In this document: piece by piece, positions 27,168 to 37,698 of the stretch | How the letters are laid out: the number at the start of each line of letters is the position of its first letter | Numbering within the stretch: the first letter of the stretch is position 1 | DNA from: Naematelia aurantialba | Lineage: Eukaryota; Basidiomycota; Tremellomycetes; Tremellales; Naemateliaceae | Length of the DNA: 64,000 nt | Reading direction: 5' to 3' | Assembly (NCBI GenBank): GCA_021527695.1 | Contig: JAKFAO010000005.1 | Coordinates: 620,001-684,000 of the forward strand | Position numbers and translations under genes: made by a program | Notes under the pieces: generated by a model | What the model saw: only the letters and a program-made list of their open reading frames with translations | What the model was told of the DNA's origin: nothing | The model's database searches: none

Positions 27168-28209
27168 AATGAAATGAGGTGGTGTGGTGTAGTTTGTGGT
27201 TGTCTTGTGTCAAAGTGTGTTGTATTTGTGCGATACTGGGATGGATTCGATGCGCCGTGGGTATGATTACAACCAGTGTGTGACTGGGAACGATGCTGTC
27301 TTGCAGTAAAGTACTTCTGAGCTTTGATTGGAAACCCGTCGCCTCCCACAAAGAAAACCAAACCGCAGAAAGAAGCTACAACTCCCGAGGGGGATCGTGA
27401 TCAAGAACCCAGCTGGTCCAGACAGAGTGATGACGAGTCGAAGAAAAAAGGAAGGGCGACGAGGCTGGTCCAGTGCGTCAGCGGGGGCGCGGGGGGAGTT
27501 GGAGGGATGGGGTATGGATGGGTGAGTGGATATATATCGAGTGTCTGGTATTAAATGGTGCCAGAAGGATTCTAAAGAGGGAAGAGGGGGAGGAGGAGGA
27601 GTAGAAGAAGGAGAAGGAGATTGAAGGAGGTCAAGGAGGAAGGAAGGAGAGTCGAGGAATGTCGAGAAGGAAAGAAAGAAAGATGGGCGGGAAGGGAAAT
27701 TCGAGGGGGGCAAAGCGGGAGGATGGGGGGTTTCACAAGCGTGCCTGAATTAGACAAGTTGGTATCGCCGGCCAGTGGATTTGCCGAGCGAGGCGTTCCT
27801 GACGACCGGGGGGCGTGGATCGGGGAGATCACGTGACCGAGGTGGCTTTACAACGAGACGTGTGTGCCTTTGTGAATTGCCATGTTGAGCATTTTGTTAT
27901 CCTCTTTTCGACTGGGCGACTCCCGTAGCTTGGTCCGGTTGGCAAACGCCATTCATGTTGTAACTGTCAAGGTACATCTGGCCCAGCAGACGACTCGGAC
28001 GTCCAGTTCACAATCCACCGACCATGGCCTTGATAAACCCATCCTCACCCCCCAGCACCGTCTCCTCGCTCCCTTCTTCTCGCTCTTCCCATCACCTGCT
28101 GTTTCGTCCTCCGCGCAACACCCTCACGCCGACACCGCCCTCGCAACGCAGGCGCAACAACTCGCATCTCACCTCATCGCTCTTCGCAGCCCCTCCAACC
28201 ATATCAAGG
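27168..28209. promoter_or_regulatory. divergent promoter region with a purine-rich block and CACGTG site
   Basis: About 1 kb between two outward-facing genes. Positions 27575-27720 are strongly purine-rich on the + strand, which makes a pyrimidine-rich leader for the minus-strand Gln-rich gene. ATCACGTGAC lies at 27828-27837. An in-frame upstream ATG of the BTB gene is at 28024, so part of this region could be coding. Confidence 0.5.
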
Positions 28210-30426
28210 ATGAACAATCAGCCAAACTACCCTGGCGAAACCGGAGTCGGTCACCGCGACTTTAGCCTGATAAACTTTGAGTGGCCGCTGCACAAGATCT
28301 CGTGGTTGCAGGCGCACCTGGATCTTATGGATGCCAATTCATGGGCTCAAGAGGGCAAGGAAGTCGACGAGTTGCCTTCGGACATCAGAAGTGGCTGGGT
28401 CATTGGTGATGGCTGGTTCAAGCTTGATCTAGGTGAGCTCGGAGAACACCGACTGTCATCGAGGACCTCTTGCAGCCAAGTCTCCATGCACCCAAGTGTC
28501 CAGGACTATTGCTCAACTCCGTCGCCGAACCACGAGAAGTGTGTGGCTGGCATTTTGCTGACTCTGACTAGCCCCTGCCGTGTCGCCGCATGTGCCCATT
28601 GGGCTCGATGGAGAACCCGAGATTGAAGTGGACGACACGTATGACAGCCTCTCGATCTTTATTGGCGCTCGAGGGCACGACTCGGGCGGCGGCATCGACT
28701 ACACGTACACGGCGTCTATCTTTGTCGGGATCAAGCCGATCGACCTTGCCGTCGGGTCCAAGTTCGCCGAGACGCGCTGGATCTGGTCGAGGAGTGTGGC
28801 CGATTGGGAGTTCTCCCCTTCCCGAGACCATTGGGAGGGCCGCATGCCAGGACTGGCTAAGCTGATGACTGATCCCGAGCTGGCTGAGCGTGATGCATTC
28901 ACAATCTGCGTCCAGATCGGTACGTCAGCCAGCACGAAGAGTGAATTTGGCATGCCCGGGATGTGGACGGTGCCTCGAAGTTTGATCGATGGGCTGAGCG
29001 GACTTGTCGATTCGCCAACGGGGGATGTACGATTTCTCTGCCTCGAGCACGATACGACTTTGGACAAATCGGTCATCTCGCGGAAAAGGGTATTGTATGC
29101 GCATTCCGACATACTCAGAGCCCGAGGCGACTATTTTGCCGATCTGCTCAGCCTTGGTTTCTCAGAAGCGACCTCGCCGTCGCCCACGACGTCACGCATG
29201 ACCATCACAGTCGACGATGCGAGCTTTAACACGGTGTACTGGATGCTCAAGTTTATCTACACGAACCACCTTGACTTCGCACCGGACGACGATGTGCGTG
29301 TACTCATGGATCAGCTCCAGATCGACCGAGGCGACAGTATCAAGCTGCTGGCTGGTGGAGCGGGGCTGAGAGGAGGCGAGTGGGAGTATAGGCGGTTGGC
29401 ACTAAATGGGGATGTGGCAGAGGACATGTCCGAGTTGGAGATGAGGGACGACTTTGATGCGAGGACAGTGAGGAGTGTGTCAAGCGTAGGTACGAGTGTG
29501 AGCCGGCGGGTATCGGGCGTCGTCTCGCCTCCTCCTGTGACGCCGGGACCCAAGGGACGCACCGGGCGCACTGGAGCAACCGCAAGCACGGGCGCGACAT
29601 CGCGGACGAAGCCTGATGCGGGAGGACACTCGTCCACTCGAGCGAGAGCCGGATCCACCTCGGACACATCGGTGCTGTCCAAGGTGTCGGCGGCGGTGTC
29701 GGCGGCGTCGGCGGCGTCGGCCGTATCTGGATCTACGTCTCGTGCCTCGCGCACTGGCACATCCACCAGCGCGACGCCCACGACGCACACTAGTCGCTCC
29801 CGGCTCACACCCAGCACCAACCCCACGTCGCCTTCTCCTTCTCGTGCCCGGGCAAGCGCCGGCGCTGGCGGCGCAAATGCAAAGCCCACGTCGGGCGCCA
29901 AGCCGTCGTCGGCCGTAGGAGCGGCGTCCGGGGTGGGCTCGGCGGCAGGGGCGGGCTCGGCGGCAGGGGCGTCGCCGAAGAAGACGACCGGGCGACCGCC
30001 GCGACACGTGTCGGAGCCCGACCCGCACCCGCATCCGACGAGTGCGCCGGAGCCGGGCTCGGCGCTGGCAGTGTACATGCTTGCGAATCGATACCGCCTG
30101 GACACACTCGAAGCGCTGGCAAAGGAACATATCTTGGCGCGCATGGACGGCAACAACTGCATGCCGATGCTGTGAGTGCCCAAGTCATCTCTCTCGTCAC
30201 GCGAGCACCTTTATGACCATATGGTCCATGTACGAGCGCTAACGGGCCCAGCCTTGCGAGCTACCGCTACGACGCGCTGCACAACGACACGCTCGACTAC
30301 GTCGTGGACAACTGGATGGCGGTGCAGGGCAGCGCCGAGTTCCTGCGGTGCATACAAGAGGTCTCGGCGGGAGTGTGGGGCGAGACGGGCGGGCTGGTGC
30401 TGCACGGCCTGTTTCAGCGGCTCTAG
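28210..30426 (+). CDS. BTB/POZ-domain protein with large disordered insert
   Basis: Exons 28210-28432, 28572-30171 and 30252-30426 sum to 1998 nt, 665 residues, all in phase. The N-terminal 225 residues resemble the MATH-like lead of SPOP-type proteins (RDFSLINFEWPLHKISWLQA, then WFKLDLAPAVSPHVPIGLDG). The BTB fold begins at about residue 226: FLCLEHDTTLDKSVISRKRV, YAHSDILRARGDYFADLLS, ITVDDASFNTVYWMLKFIYT. About 230 residues of Ser/Thr/Ala/Gly/Pro/Arg sequence follow, and the fold resumes with ALAVYMLANRYRLDTLEALA, KEHILARMDG and DALHNDTLDYVVDNWMA. SPOP-like proteins are cullin-3 substrate adaptors; a similar role here is inference. Translation could instead start at the in-frame ATG 28024, adding 62 residues. 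The 3' untranslated region holds three copies of a GTCATGGCGTGGCGGTTGTG unit at about 30466-30535. Confidence 0.85.
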
Positions 30427-31676
30427 CGCAGGCAAGGCGTTGCCTGGAGGGCTGGCGTGCCGTCGTCGTCATGGCGTGGCGGTTGTGTCCTCGTCATGGC
30501 GTGGCGGTTGTGTTGTTTGTCATGGCGTGGCGATTGGGTTGCTGTAGTCGAGCAGGCGGTGTTGTGCAAGACGAGAAAGTGTCTTGGCTTGGTTGTTGTT
30601 TCCGACCGTATTAGTATTGTGTATCGTAGAGACTGATGAACAAAGAGCGTTCGACCTTTGTAGTGCATGTAGTTGCCTTGGACATAGATGTTGTTGCTTG
30701 TTATGCACCAGTGACTTGTATCAGTAACTGTATGCATCGGTGACTTGTATCAGAGTGGACGCAGCATAGTGCACGGATGCGTTGCAGTGATGCATGGTGG
30801 AGACGTGGTAGTCGTATGCAGACTGAAACAAGCACGGGACATTCAGGACGAGACGCGCTACGGCGCGGAAGCGGGGAGTAGATTGGGGGGGGGGGGGTAA
30901 GGAAGGAAGGAAGGGAGGAAGGGAGGAGAAGAAGAAGGAAGGGAGGAAGGGGAAGAGAAGGGAAGGAGGAAGGAAGGAAGGAGGGAGCAAGGGACCAAGG
31001 GAGCAAGGAGGGAGGAAAGAGGGAGGAAGCGGAGAAAACGAGCGACGCGCCAAAGGGAAAGAGGGAACGATACCTCAAGCGGGGTGTCTCGAATTCACAC
31101 GCACACGCTCAAAGCTTGCTCTTTCTTCTTCTCTTCCTTCTCCTGTGCTCCTCCCTCTCCTCTCCCTCCTCCCACTACTGCTGGTGCTACTCCTAGTCCT
31201 ACTCAAAGATCGGACTACGACCCCACCTTACGAGTTTCCATCCTACTTCCCATCCTACTTCCCATCCTACCACTTCCCACTTTCGCCCATTCTCCCAATT
31301 CCTATTCTCACGCTATCACGCTATCCTCCCGCCTCTTATCCCTCTCCTCCTTGACCTCTATTGTCGCTGCCGAGACTATCGCTTCCGCCAGAGTTGCAGC
31401 GTCAGCTTCACACGACTTCTACCTCAAAACCACCGGCACTCGTCCCCCTCTGACACACACACACACACACAACCCACATAACCCCCCCCCCCCCCCAACA
31501 CACACCTACACTGCCTGTCGACACAGACTCGGCTTGATCGACTGGCGACTCGAGCGACCACGACCGGGTCAGACTCACCGTCACTCGAAGCAACACCGCA
31601 CGTCGGCTCGCTCGCCGTGTAGCTTTATCCTGAAGACTGAGCAACTGCAGCGACTGAAGCACAGCACCCCACCACC
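30427..31676. promoter_or_regulatory. intergenic region and long SUR7 leader, extreme strand asymmetry
   Basis: 1.25 kb between two plus-strand genes. From 30880 to 31025 the + strand is almost pure purine, beginning with a G run and continuing as GGAAGGAAGG repeats. From about 31115 to 31345 it is pyrimidine-rich with repeats of CATCCTACTTCC. At 31450-31500 a (CA)n run is followed by a long C run. No gene was recognised. Confidence 0.6.
30885..31025. repeat. polypurine GGAA microsatellite tract
   Basis: About 140 nt, nearly all G and A, dominated by GGAA and GGGA units after an opening G homopolymer. It lies about 650 bp upstream of the SUR7-like start. Confidence 0.8.
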
Positions 31677-33381
31677 ATGCGCGGAGAACACTGCGTCGCG
31701 GGCGCGTCGATCTTCACGGCCATCTCTGTCATCCTGCTCGTCTTTGCCCATATCGGCCAGGTGTCGTCGGGGACCTTGACCAATTCAATCTACATGGTCG
31801 AGGTGAACGTTGAGGCGTGAGTCGTTGCGTTTCCTGCTATGGGAGTTGGGATGTCGGGTTGTTGGGGTTGCTTCTTTCTCCCCCTTTTCCTCCCCTTTCC
31901 TCCCCTTTCCTCCCCTTTCCTCCCCTTTCCTCCCCTTTCCTCCCCTTTTCTTCCCCCGATGTCTGGCTGCGCTAGCGGCGCTTGAACGACGTCCGCTCGA
32001 CATTGCCTCTCACCATTCCCACAATTCCCCCTGCTCCGCCACAGAAAGGCGACCTCAATTCCATCTCCCTCCCCACGCCTCTCTGCGCTTCAGTGTCGCC
32101 CTGTACTCACCCGCGCAGATACGGCAACGCCCTGCTCAACGTCTCCAAGACCACCCCGTCGGGCCTGTACGACACCAAGAACGACTACCTGGGAAAGGAG
32201 TACGGTCTCAGGCAGTACTACCGCTGGGGCCTATATAGTCAGTATTCTCTGCTCTTTTCCATCTTACCTGATTGCCTGATCGATCTCTGTCACGACGGCT
32301 GAATCGCCACCACACCATCTCGGATGCAAGCATGTCTACCACACCATCTCAAATGCATGAAATCCCCATCATTAACCTCCAACATACCCCCCCCCCCCCC
32401 CCCCCCCAACACCATCTCAACATGCGAAACTCGCGCTGACCCCACAGACGCATGCGGGTACCAGAAAGCCGGCTCGGGACGCTGCAACAGCACAATCTTC
32501 GGCTACCCCTTCGAGCCTCTCTCCCAGATCAACTCGGACACTCCGACAAAGTACCAGACGCAGTGGAAGGACATCATCCCGACGTCGACATTCAAGGACG
32601 ATGCGTATAATCGCGGCTTGTCCAGGGCGGGGAGTGTGTTGATCTTTGTGAGTTGATTCAGATACCAGCGGGATGCAATAGACATGTGCTCGGAAGGGGA
32701 TGGGGAGAGAGGGCGCAAAGGGCGGTGCTTGAAACACTGCTTGAGGACGGGCTTTGGAGGGCAGGCTTCGAACAGGCTCGAGGACAGGCTTTGGAGGGCA
32801 GGGCTTGATGGACTCGTCCTGGAGGACCGGGGAGTTGGAAGACGGATATCGAGTAGACCAGCTGCGTTGGGAAAGAGCAGCTGGTCAATGTGTCTGGCCC
32901 TACTGCTGGCGTACTTGTCGAGCATTGCTGATCGGCAGATTGGCTCATGTTTCGCGGCAATTGCATTCATCGTCGGCTGGATCCGGTTGCGGATCTGCTT
33001 CTTCGTCGCCGCTCTGTCTGCCGGATTCTCTGCTTTACTGCTAATGGTGTACGTATCCACGTCTCTTGCCGCGCTGGCCACCCCGGAGTTCGCAAGCGCT
33101 GACAGCCTGCAGTGGATCTGCATTGTGGACAGCATTGATAGCCAAGGATGCTTCGTTGACACCTGTCAAGGTCCAGTATGGAGCCAAGCTGGGTATATAC
33201 GTGACGGCCGGTCCCACTCTGTGTACGTCTCCCTAGCGCCGACGCACGGTGGCCGGCGCGCAGGAGTAGGGACAAGACTGACGTGGTGTTCGCTGCAGAT
33301 CTTACATGGGTGTCATTCGGACTGGTCACTCTGTCGGTACTGCCATACGTCGTGGCGTGCTGTACCTTCCGCCGCAAGTAG
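31677..33381 (+). CDS. SUR7/PalI-family plasma-membrane protein
   Basis: Six exons (31677-31816, 32119-32237, 32448-32647, 32939-33048, 33113-33222, 33299-33381) total 762 nt and 253 residues, all phases consistent. Four membrane segments are visible: ASIFTAISVILLVFAHIG near the N-terminus, then SCFAAIAFIVGWIRLRICFF, FFVAALSAGFSALLLMVGSA, and the last, LTWVSFGLVTLSVLPYVVAC. A large extracytoplasmic loop follows the first helix and contains ACGYQKAGSGRCNST, with its two Cys. A cytosolic FRRK tail ends the protein. Four helices, a long first loop with paired Cys, and a VQYGAKLGIYVTAGPTL segment before the last helix fit the SUR7/PalI group, which organises eisosomes or senses pH in fungi. Which subgroup applies is not clear. 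Intron 1 holds a C/T decamer array, intron 2 uses a GTCAGT donor, and intron 3 is about 290 nt. Confidence 0.82.
31881..31950. repeat. 10-bp TCCCCTTTCC tandem array in SUR7 intron 1
   Basis: Five exact TCCCCTTTCC units at 31891-31940 are flanked by near-perfect copies. The opposite strand reads GGGGAGGAAA repeatedly and so has guanine runs suited to a G-quadruplex. Confidence 0.9.
32388..32407. repeat. C homopolymer in SUR7 intron 2
   Basis: A run of C of about 17-18 nt lies upstream of the 3' splice site at 32447. Such a run is prone to length error in both replication and sequencing. Confidence 0.85.
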
Positions 33382-33934
33382 GCGTGATCTGCGTCGAGCG
33401 GCGTTCTCTGCTTTCTGTCAGCTACGTGGTCGCATGCTCCGGGCGCTCCATGTCACCTCCACTTTGTCTCGCCTTGATCGACCACTGCATACCTCTTCAT
33501 ATGGCATTCACGCCGCAATTCATTCATTCATACCACGTTTGCTGTCCTTTCGCGGAAGCAGGCGACGAACGACGAGCGACGAGCGACGAGTGACGCACGG
33601 ACATTCAAAAGTGCCCGGCCGGCGCTGCGTATGTATCCATGTCCTCTCCTGGATAGCTGTGCTGCTCCGTAGGCAGATGGACGATGTATGAGTATGATAT
33701 TTGCGTTGGTTGAGTTTCGACGTGGACGTGGGTGTGTGGTTGCCAGAACAATGATAGAGACTCGACTGCGGTATTCACCGCTGGGCTACAGCTGGGTTCG
33801 GGCTGGCCAGAACTCGGCGCGTACGTAGCCAGGCGAGTTCAGTCCATACATACAACTACAACACGTAGTCTACACCTCGACCCAGAGGCCATATCGCGTT
33901 TCCAATGAAGCATGATCTGGCGGCCCAACTATAC

Positions 33935-34082
33935 TAACCAGACTAACCATATTAACCATCCTAACCTTCCTGACCATACCCACCACACCAACCATACCAA
34001 CCATACCAACCATACCAAGAATAAGAACCATACCAACCATACTAGCCATACTAGCCATACTAGCCATACACCCGTATACCAT
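33935..34082. repeat. 9-bp ACCATACCA-type tandem array
   Basis: Many copies of AACCATACC, shifting to AGCCATACT near the right end, with intervening CTAACC variants. The direction of decay suggests successive expansions. Confidence 0.75.
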
Positions 34083-34176
34083 ATCCACACCCAGACCCGC
34101 CAAGCCCGACTTGTCCACCCACTCCTCAGCCCGTTCTCCCACTCCTAGCCCGATGTCTCCCACCCACCCCTCCTCA

Positions 34177-34279
34177 GCCGTTCTCCCACCCCTCCTCAGC
34201 CGTTCTCCCACCCCTCCTCAGCCGTTCTCCCACCCCTCCTCAGCCGTTCTCCCACCCCTCAGGTTCTCCCACCCCTCAG
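34177..34279. repeat. 22-bp minisatellite next to the Cbf1-like stop codon
   Basis: Three exact units (34177-34198, 34199-34220, 34221-34242) start GCCGTTCTCCCACCCCTCC. A shortened unit at 34243-34262 and a 17-bp derivative at 34263-34279 follow. The array ends ten bases from the stop, so it lies in the 3' untranslated region of the minus-strand gene. Confidence 0.9.
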
Positions 34280-34289
34280 GTTCTCCCAC

Positions 34290-35475
34290 TCAACTCCCCC
34301 GACTGCTCCGCATCTCCTCCAGCTCCTGCTTGACGCGCTGGAGCTCAAACTGGCTCTGCGCGGCGCGGTTCTCCGCCTCGCGCCAGCTCCGCTCGAACCG
34401 TATCGAGCGATTATGTTCCTCGGACAAGGACGCCTGGGCGTGCTCCAGCTCGGTCTGGGACGTCAGCACTGGGACGGAATCAGTCAGAAGGGGTGGTGGG
34501 TGAAGCTGCGAGTCTAGTGGATGAATAACGGAGATCTGTGGGTGAAACTCAGCCAAACCCACCTGCAGATCCGCCTTCTCCGCATCCTTCTTGGCCATGT
34601 CGCGGTCGTACTCGTACGCCTTGGCATTCACCTCGGCCAGGTGCCGCGCCGCGTGGCGCAGCAGCTCCGACTTGCCGCGCTTCGTCGAGCCCTCAGGCAG
34701 GAGGCTGGCGAGCTCCGTGAGCCCGTCGTTGATGTTTTCCCGGCGCCGGCGCTCGACCTCTTTCTGCATGTGCGGGGTGGGGGTTCAGGGGTCATAGGGG
34801 GATTAGACAGTGAAGTGCGAGTGATACGGTTGAGAAGAAGACGCGCCAGGCAGTCGGCAGTCATGGAAGGATCGTGTGATTGTACGTGACAACAGACGTG
34901 TGGTGAAGGTATGTGATGTGACAACAGACGTGTGAACATATGGGATAGGCGGAGTATATGCAATAGCAGGAAGGAACGCGTCAGCACTCGGCTCGACCAT
35001 CGTCAATCCCACTCACATGGCTATCCTTCTTGTTCTGCGCCGGGTCGCCGCCGTCGTCGTCCCTCCTCCGCTTCCGGCCATACGCCCTCGGCGGAGGCAG
35101 CACGTCGTCGTGCGGATGCTGGTCGACCTCTTGCTCCTCTGGCACAAACTCTCCTCCCTCGCCGTCGCCATCGTCCCCGTGCCCTTCTCCCCCTTCCACG
35201 CCGACGCCATTACTCGGCCCGTGGCCGGTGTCGTGGTTCTGGTGGTGCTGCTGGCCCTCGCGCTTGCTCTCCTCTTCGCGCGCGGCTTCGAGGAGCTCGC
35301 CGAAGCCAGTCTCGCCGAGGATGTGTTGCGCAAAGTCTGTCAGGCGCGTGGTATCGGGCGGAGAAGGGGAGCGGCGCGACGCAGCGATGCTGTGTAACGT
35401 CGCGGGATGGAGGGCGGGGTCGAGCGCGGAAAATGGGTCGGCGAGCGCCGGGGACGGTGAGGCTCGAGGCGGCAT
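34290..35475 (-). CDS. CBF1: Cbf1-like bHLH-leucine-zipper transcription factor
   Basis: A nuclear factor that binds CACGTG; in yeast Cbf1 acts at centromeres and at sulfur-metabolism promoters (family knowledge). Exon 1 from ATG 35475 encodes an acidic, disordered region including FAQHILGETGFGELLEAARE. It then gives KRRRDDDGGDPAQNKKDSH, where a GTGAGT donor begins a 250-nt intron. Exon 2 continues KEVERRRRENINDGLTELAS, the basic region with the His-Glu-Arg pattern that reads CACGTG, then LLPEGSTKRGKSELLRHAAR, the loop and second helix. A zipper-like helix follows (LAEVNAKAYEYDRDMAKKDA, and after the last intron TELEHAQASLSEEHNRSIRF ... FELQRVKQELEEMR). The stop is at 34290. The KKDSHKEVERRRRENIN block is nearly a Cbf1 signature. 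The centromere role is untested in this organism. Confidence 0.88.
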
Positions 35476-35927
35476 CGCGTCTCTGCCGATGCGGCGAGTA
35501 TGAGTGCTGGGAGTAGCGTCAGAGTGTCGGCGTGGCGAATGCTGCTCAGCGTTGGATGTGGCACGTTTGTTTGTGTGTGGTGGTCGCTCCCAATCGGGCA
35601 GGAGAAACGACCCGCCGACCAGAGTCACAGAGTGCGACCAGACGTGGGCTGCTGGCTGTGGGACGTTGGCGATGTGACCCCCTTCACAGGCCAGAATGCC
35701 CAGTGGATGTTGCCAGGTGTTGCAGTGGACGTCGAAAGTGGAGGAGAGCAGCGAGCGATGAAATGGTCAGGTGACTTTTGACAAACAAATGCTGCGAGAG
35801 GGGGGGGGTGAATAATTCTTTTGGCTATTTCTCATATTTATCCCATGGCTTCCTAGGAGGCAGCAAGAGGCAGCAAGAGAGAGACAAGGACGAACAATCG
35901 TCGAGTGCACGAGTACTAGCACGCAGT
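35476..35927. promoter_or_regulatory. divergent promoter, Cbf1-like / LSM6
   Basis: 452 bp between outward-facing genes. A short G run lies at 35800-35808. The leader of LSM6 contains GAGGCAGCAAGAGGCAGC repeats at 35857-35880. No TATA box is evident. Confidence 0.45.
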
Positions 35928-36459
35928 ATGGACTCGCAGTCGCCCCAGCCGCCAGCAGAGGACGGCCCACAGCCTATTGCTGGCTCGCCGTCCGACTTTC
36001 TCAAGAATATCGTGGGCAAGCGGGTCAAGGTGCGGATCGGCGAAGGCGTGGATTATCACGGTAGGTTTCTGGCTCCTCCCTCGCGTCCTTGCTCCAAGTC
36101 CCCATTCATATCTCCAAGCATTCAGCATCGGTTGTTGTTGCGTTCGTGGTGTTGAGGGGGTGGGCGATATGGCCAGACTGATGGGGCTTTGCCCGTTCGC
36201 CCACGGAGAAATGCACCTCAGACTTCCACTAACAGGACTGGTGGACCGACGTTGACCTACGAGGACTGACATGCCAGGCCTGTTGACCTGCCTGGACGGA
36301 TACATGAACGTCGCACTGGAAGACACCGAAGAGTGGGCGGCGGGCCGCATGACGGGCCAGTTTGGCGATTGTTTCCTCCGAGGCAACTAACGGTGCGTGT
36401 GGGCATGTGGATGAGGCTGATGCCTAGTGCTGTATATCTCTGCGCTGGAGGATTTATGA
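35928..36459 (+). CDS. LSM6: U6 snRNA-associated Sm-like protein LSm6 (last exon out of reach behind a stop)
   Basis: LSm6 is part of the LSm2-8 (U6 snRNA) and LSm1-7 (mRNA decay) rings. Exon 1 is 35928-36060: MDSQSPQPPAEDGPQP, then SPSDFLKNIVGKRVKVRIGE. Exon 2 starts at 36278: GLLTCLDGYMNVALEDTEEW, then GRMTGQFGDCFLRGN. These match the Sm1 motif and the start of Sm2. The frame then meets TAA at 36388-36390. Five bases on is a good donor (GTGCGT at 36393) and an acceptor at 36427, and the next exon (36428-36459) reads VLYISALEDL then stop. This is the expected LSm6 end, reached only if one base of the stop (the T at 36388) is absent. As written the product is 81 residues and lacks the last strand of the Sm fold. 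An assembly error or a real truncation are both possible. Confidence 0.85.
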
Positions 36460-37405
36460 TACGAGAGTGCTGAGCGTGTCGCGTGTGCATACTCCATGGT
36501 CAATGGCGACCCATGGTGATGGTGAGGACGAGGGCGATTTCATGACAATGGTCCATGGCGAGGGCGAGGCGATACGATGGTCGCGGAAGAGACTGAACAG
36601 AATTCGTACAGTCCAGACATCTCCAATAGCTTGAGCACGGGTTCGACGGGGACTGGACGATACCCTCATGACGCGCATATGCATGTACAGCAGCCCTCTG
36701 TGACGCCCCATATGCATGCAGTGCCAGGCGGTCGAGCTCTGCCATTCTATGCAAACCCAGGCCCAAAGTGCAAAGCCAGCCAGCCCAGCCAGATTGATAG
36801 ATAGAACAGACTGCCATGCGCCACCCGCTGCTACTTTTCCATTTCGTCCAACCCTTTGTCCAGCGTCGCTCGTCTCGTCGCCCCGTCGCCCGTCGTCTGG
36901 TGCTCGTCGCTCGTCGCTCGTTGATCCATCCACCTCGAGTCTCGTAGTCGTCGCGCGGCAGATGTGCGCTCTATAGCTGCCTCGTGTTTCGGTGGTCTGT
37001 CGATAGAGTTGTCCGCCCACGGTACACCGTCCTGTCCATCTCCCTTCTCCCGCATCTCCGCTCTACCTCTCACCACCAACACTCTACCACACCTCCCGCC
37101 GTCGTCGTCGGCGATACGCATCTCGCACCGATCCTAAGCAACCCTACCACCCTCGCCTCGCAGGATACTCGACGTAGACTCTGCGCCTCACCACCCCCAC
37201 CCGCGATCCCTCGACGCGCGCCTGTAGACGACGATACATCCCGACCACGGCATCCAGGATTATACATCGCCATTGCAGTCACATCCCTCATTACAGTTAC
37301 ATCCCCCAATACAGCTACATCCCCCATTACATCCGGCCACCAACACGCCGCACCCGTGACACAAACCCCCGCAACACACCCCGACACCCGACACCGGACA
37401 CCGCG
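36460..37405. promoter_or_regulatory. upstream region of TAF12
   Basis: 946 bp with no recognised gene. CGTCGCTCGTC-type repeats lie at 36855-36925, and four copies of an ATTACAGTTACATCCCCC-like unit at 37270-37340 probably belong to the TAF12 leader. Confidence 0.45.
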
Positions 37406-37666
37406 ATGTCGGCGCCAGCCGTGCCGCAGCCAGCTATCACCGCGGCCAACCTCGGGCCGCTGCTCGACAAGTTTCCCGCGCTGCTGAACAAGGATGAGCG
37501 GCTGCTGCCAATGGCGCAGAAGCTGCCTCTGTTCCGGCAGAGGGTGAACGAGATGTTGCAGAGCAGCAAGGACAAGCGCCCGACCATGCAGCAGCAGCAG
37601 CAGCAGCAGCACCTGCAACAACAGCAGCACCTCCAGCAACAACAACAACAGCAGCACCTCCAGCAG

Positions 37667-37698
<32 letters not shown>

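Larger units (their letters stand above)
33382..34289. other. convergent intergenic region, SUR7 / Cbf1-like
   Basis: About 900 bp between converging 3' ends. No gene was recognised. It contains GACGAGCGACGAGC repeats (33560-33595), an ACCATACCA-type array (33935-34080), and a 22-bp minisatellite (34177-34279). Confidence 0.55.

Noticed and set aside
29311..30183. 290-codon minus-strand ORF opposite the BTB gene
   Set aside because: It is the mirror of the low-complexity GC-rich insert of the BTB protein; long open frames on the opposite strand are expected from that composition.
31450..31500. (CA)n and poly-C run as a CRISPR-like or regulatory array
   Set aside because: Plain dinucleotide and homopolymer repeats in the SUR7-like leader; no spacer structure.
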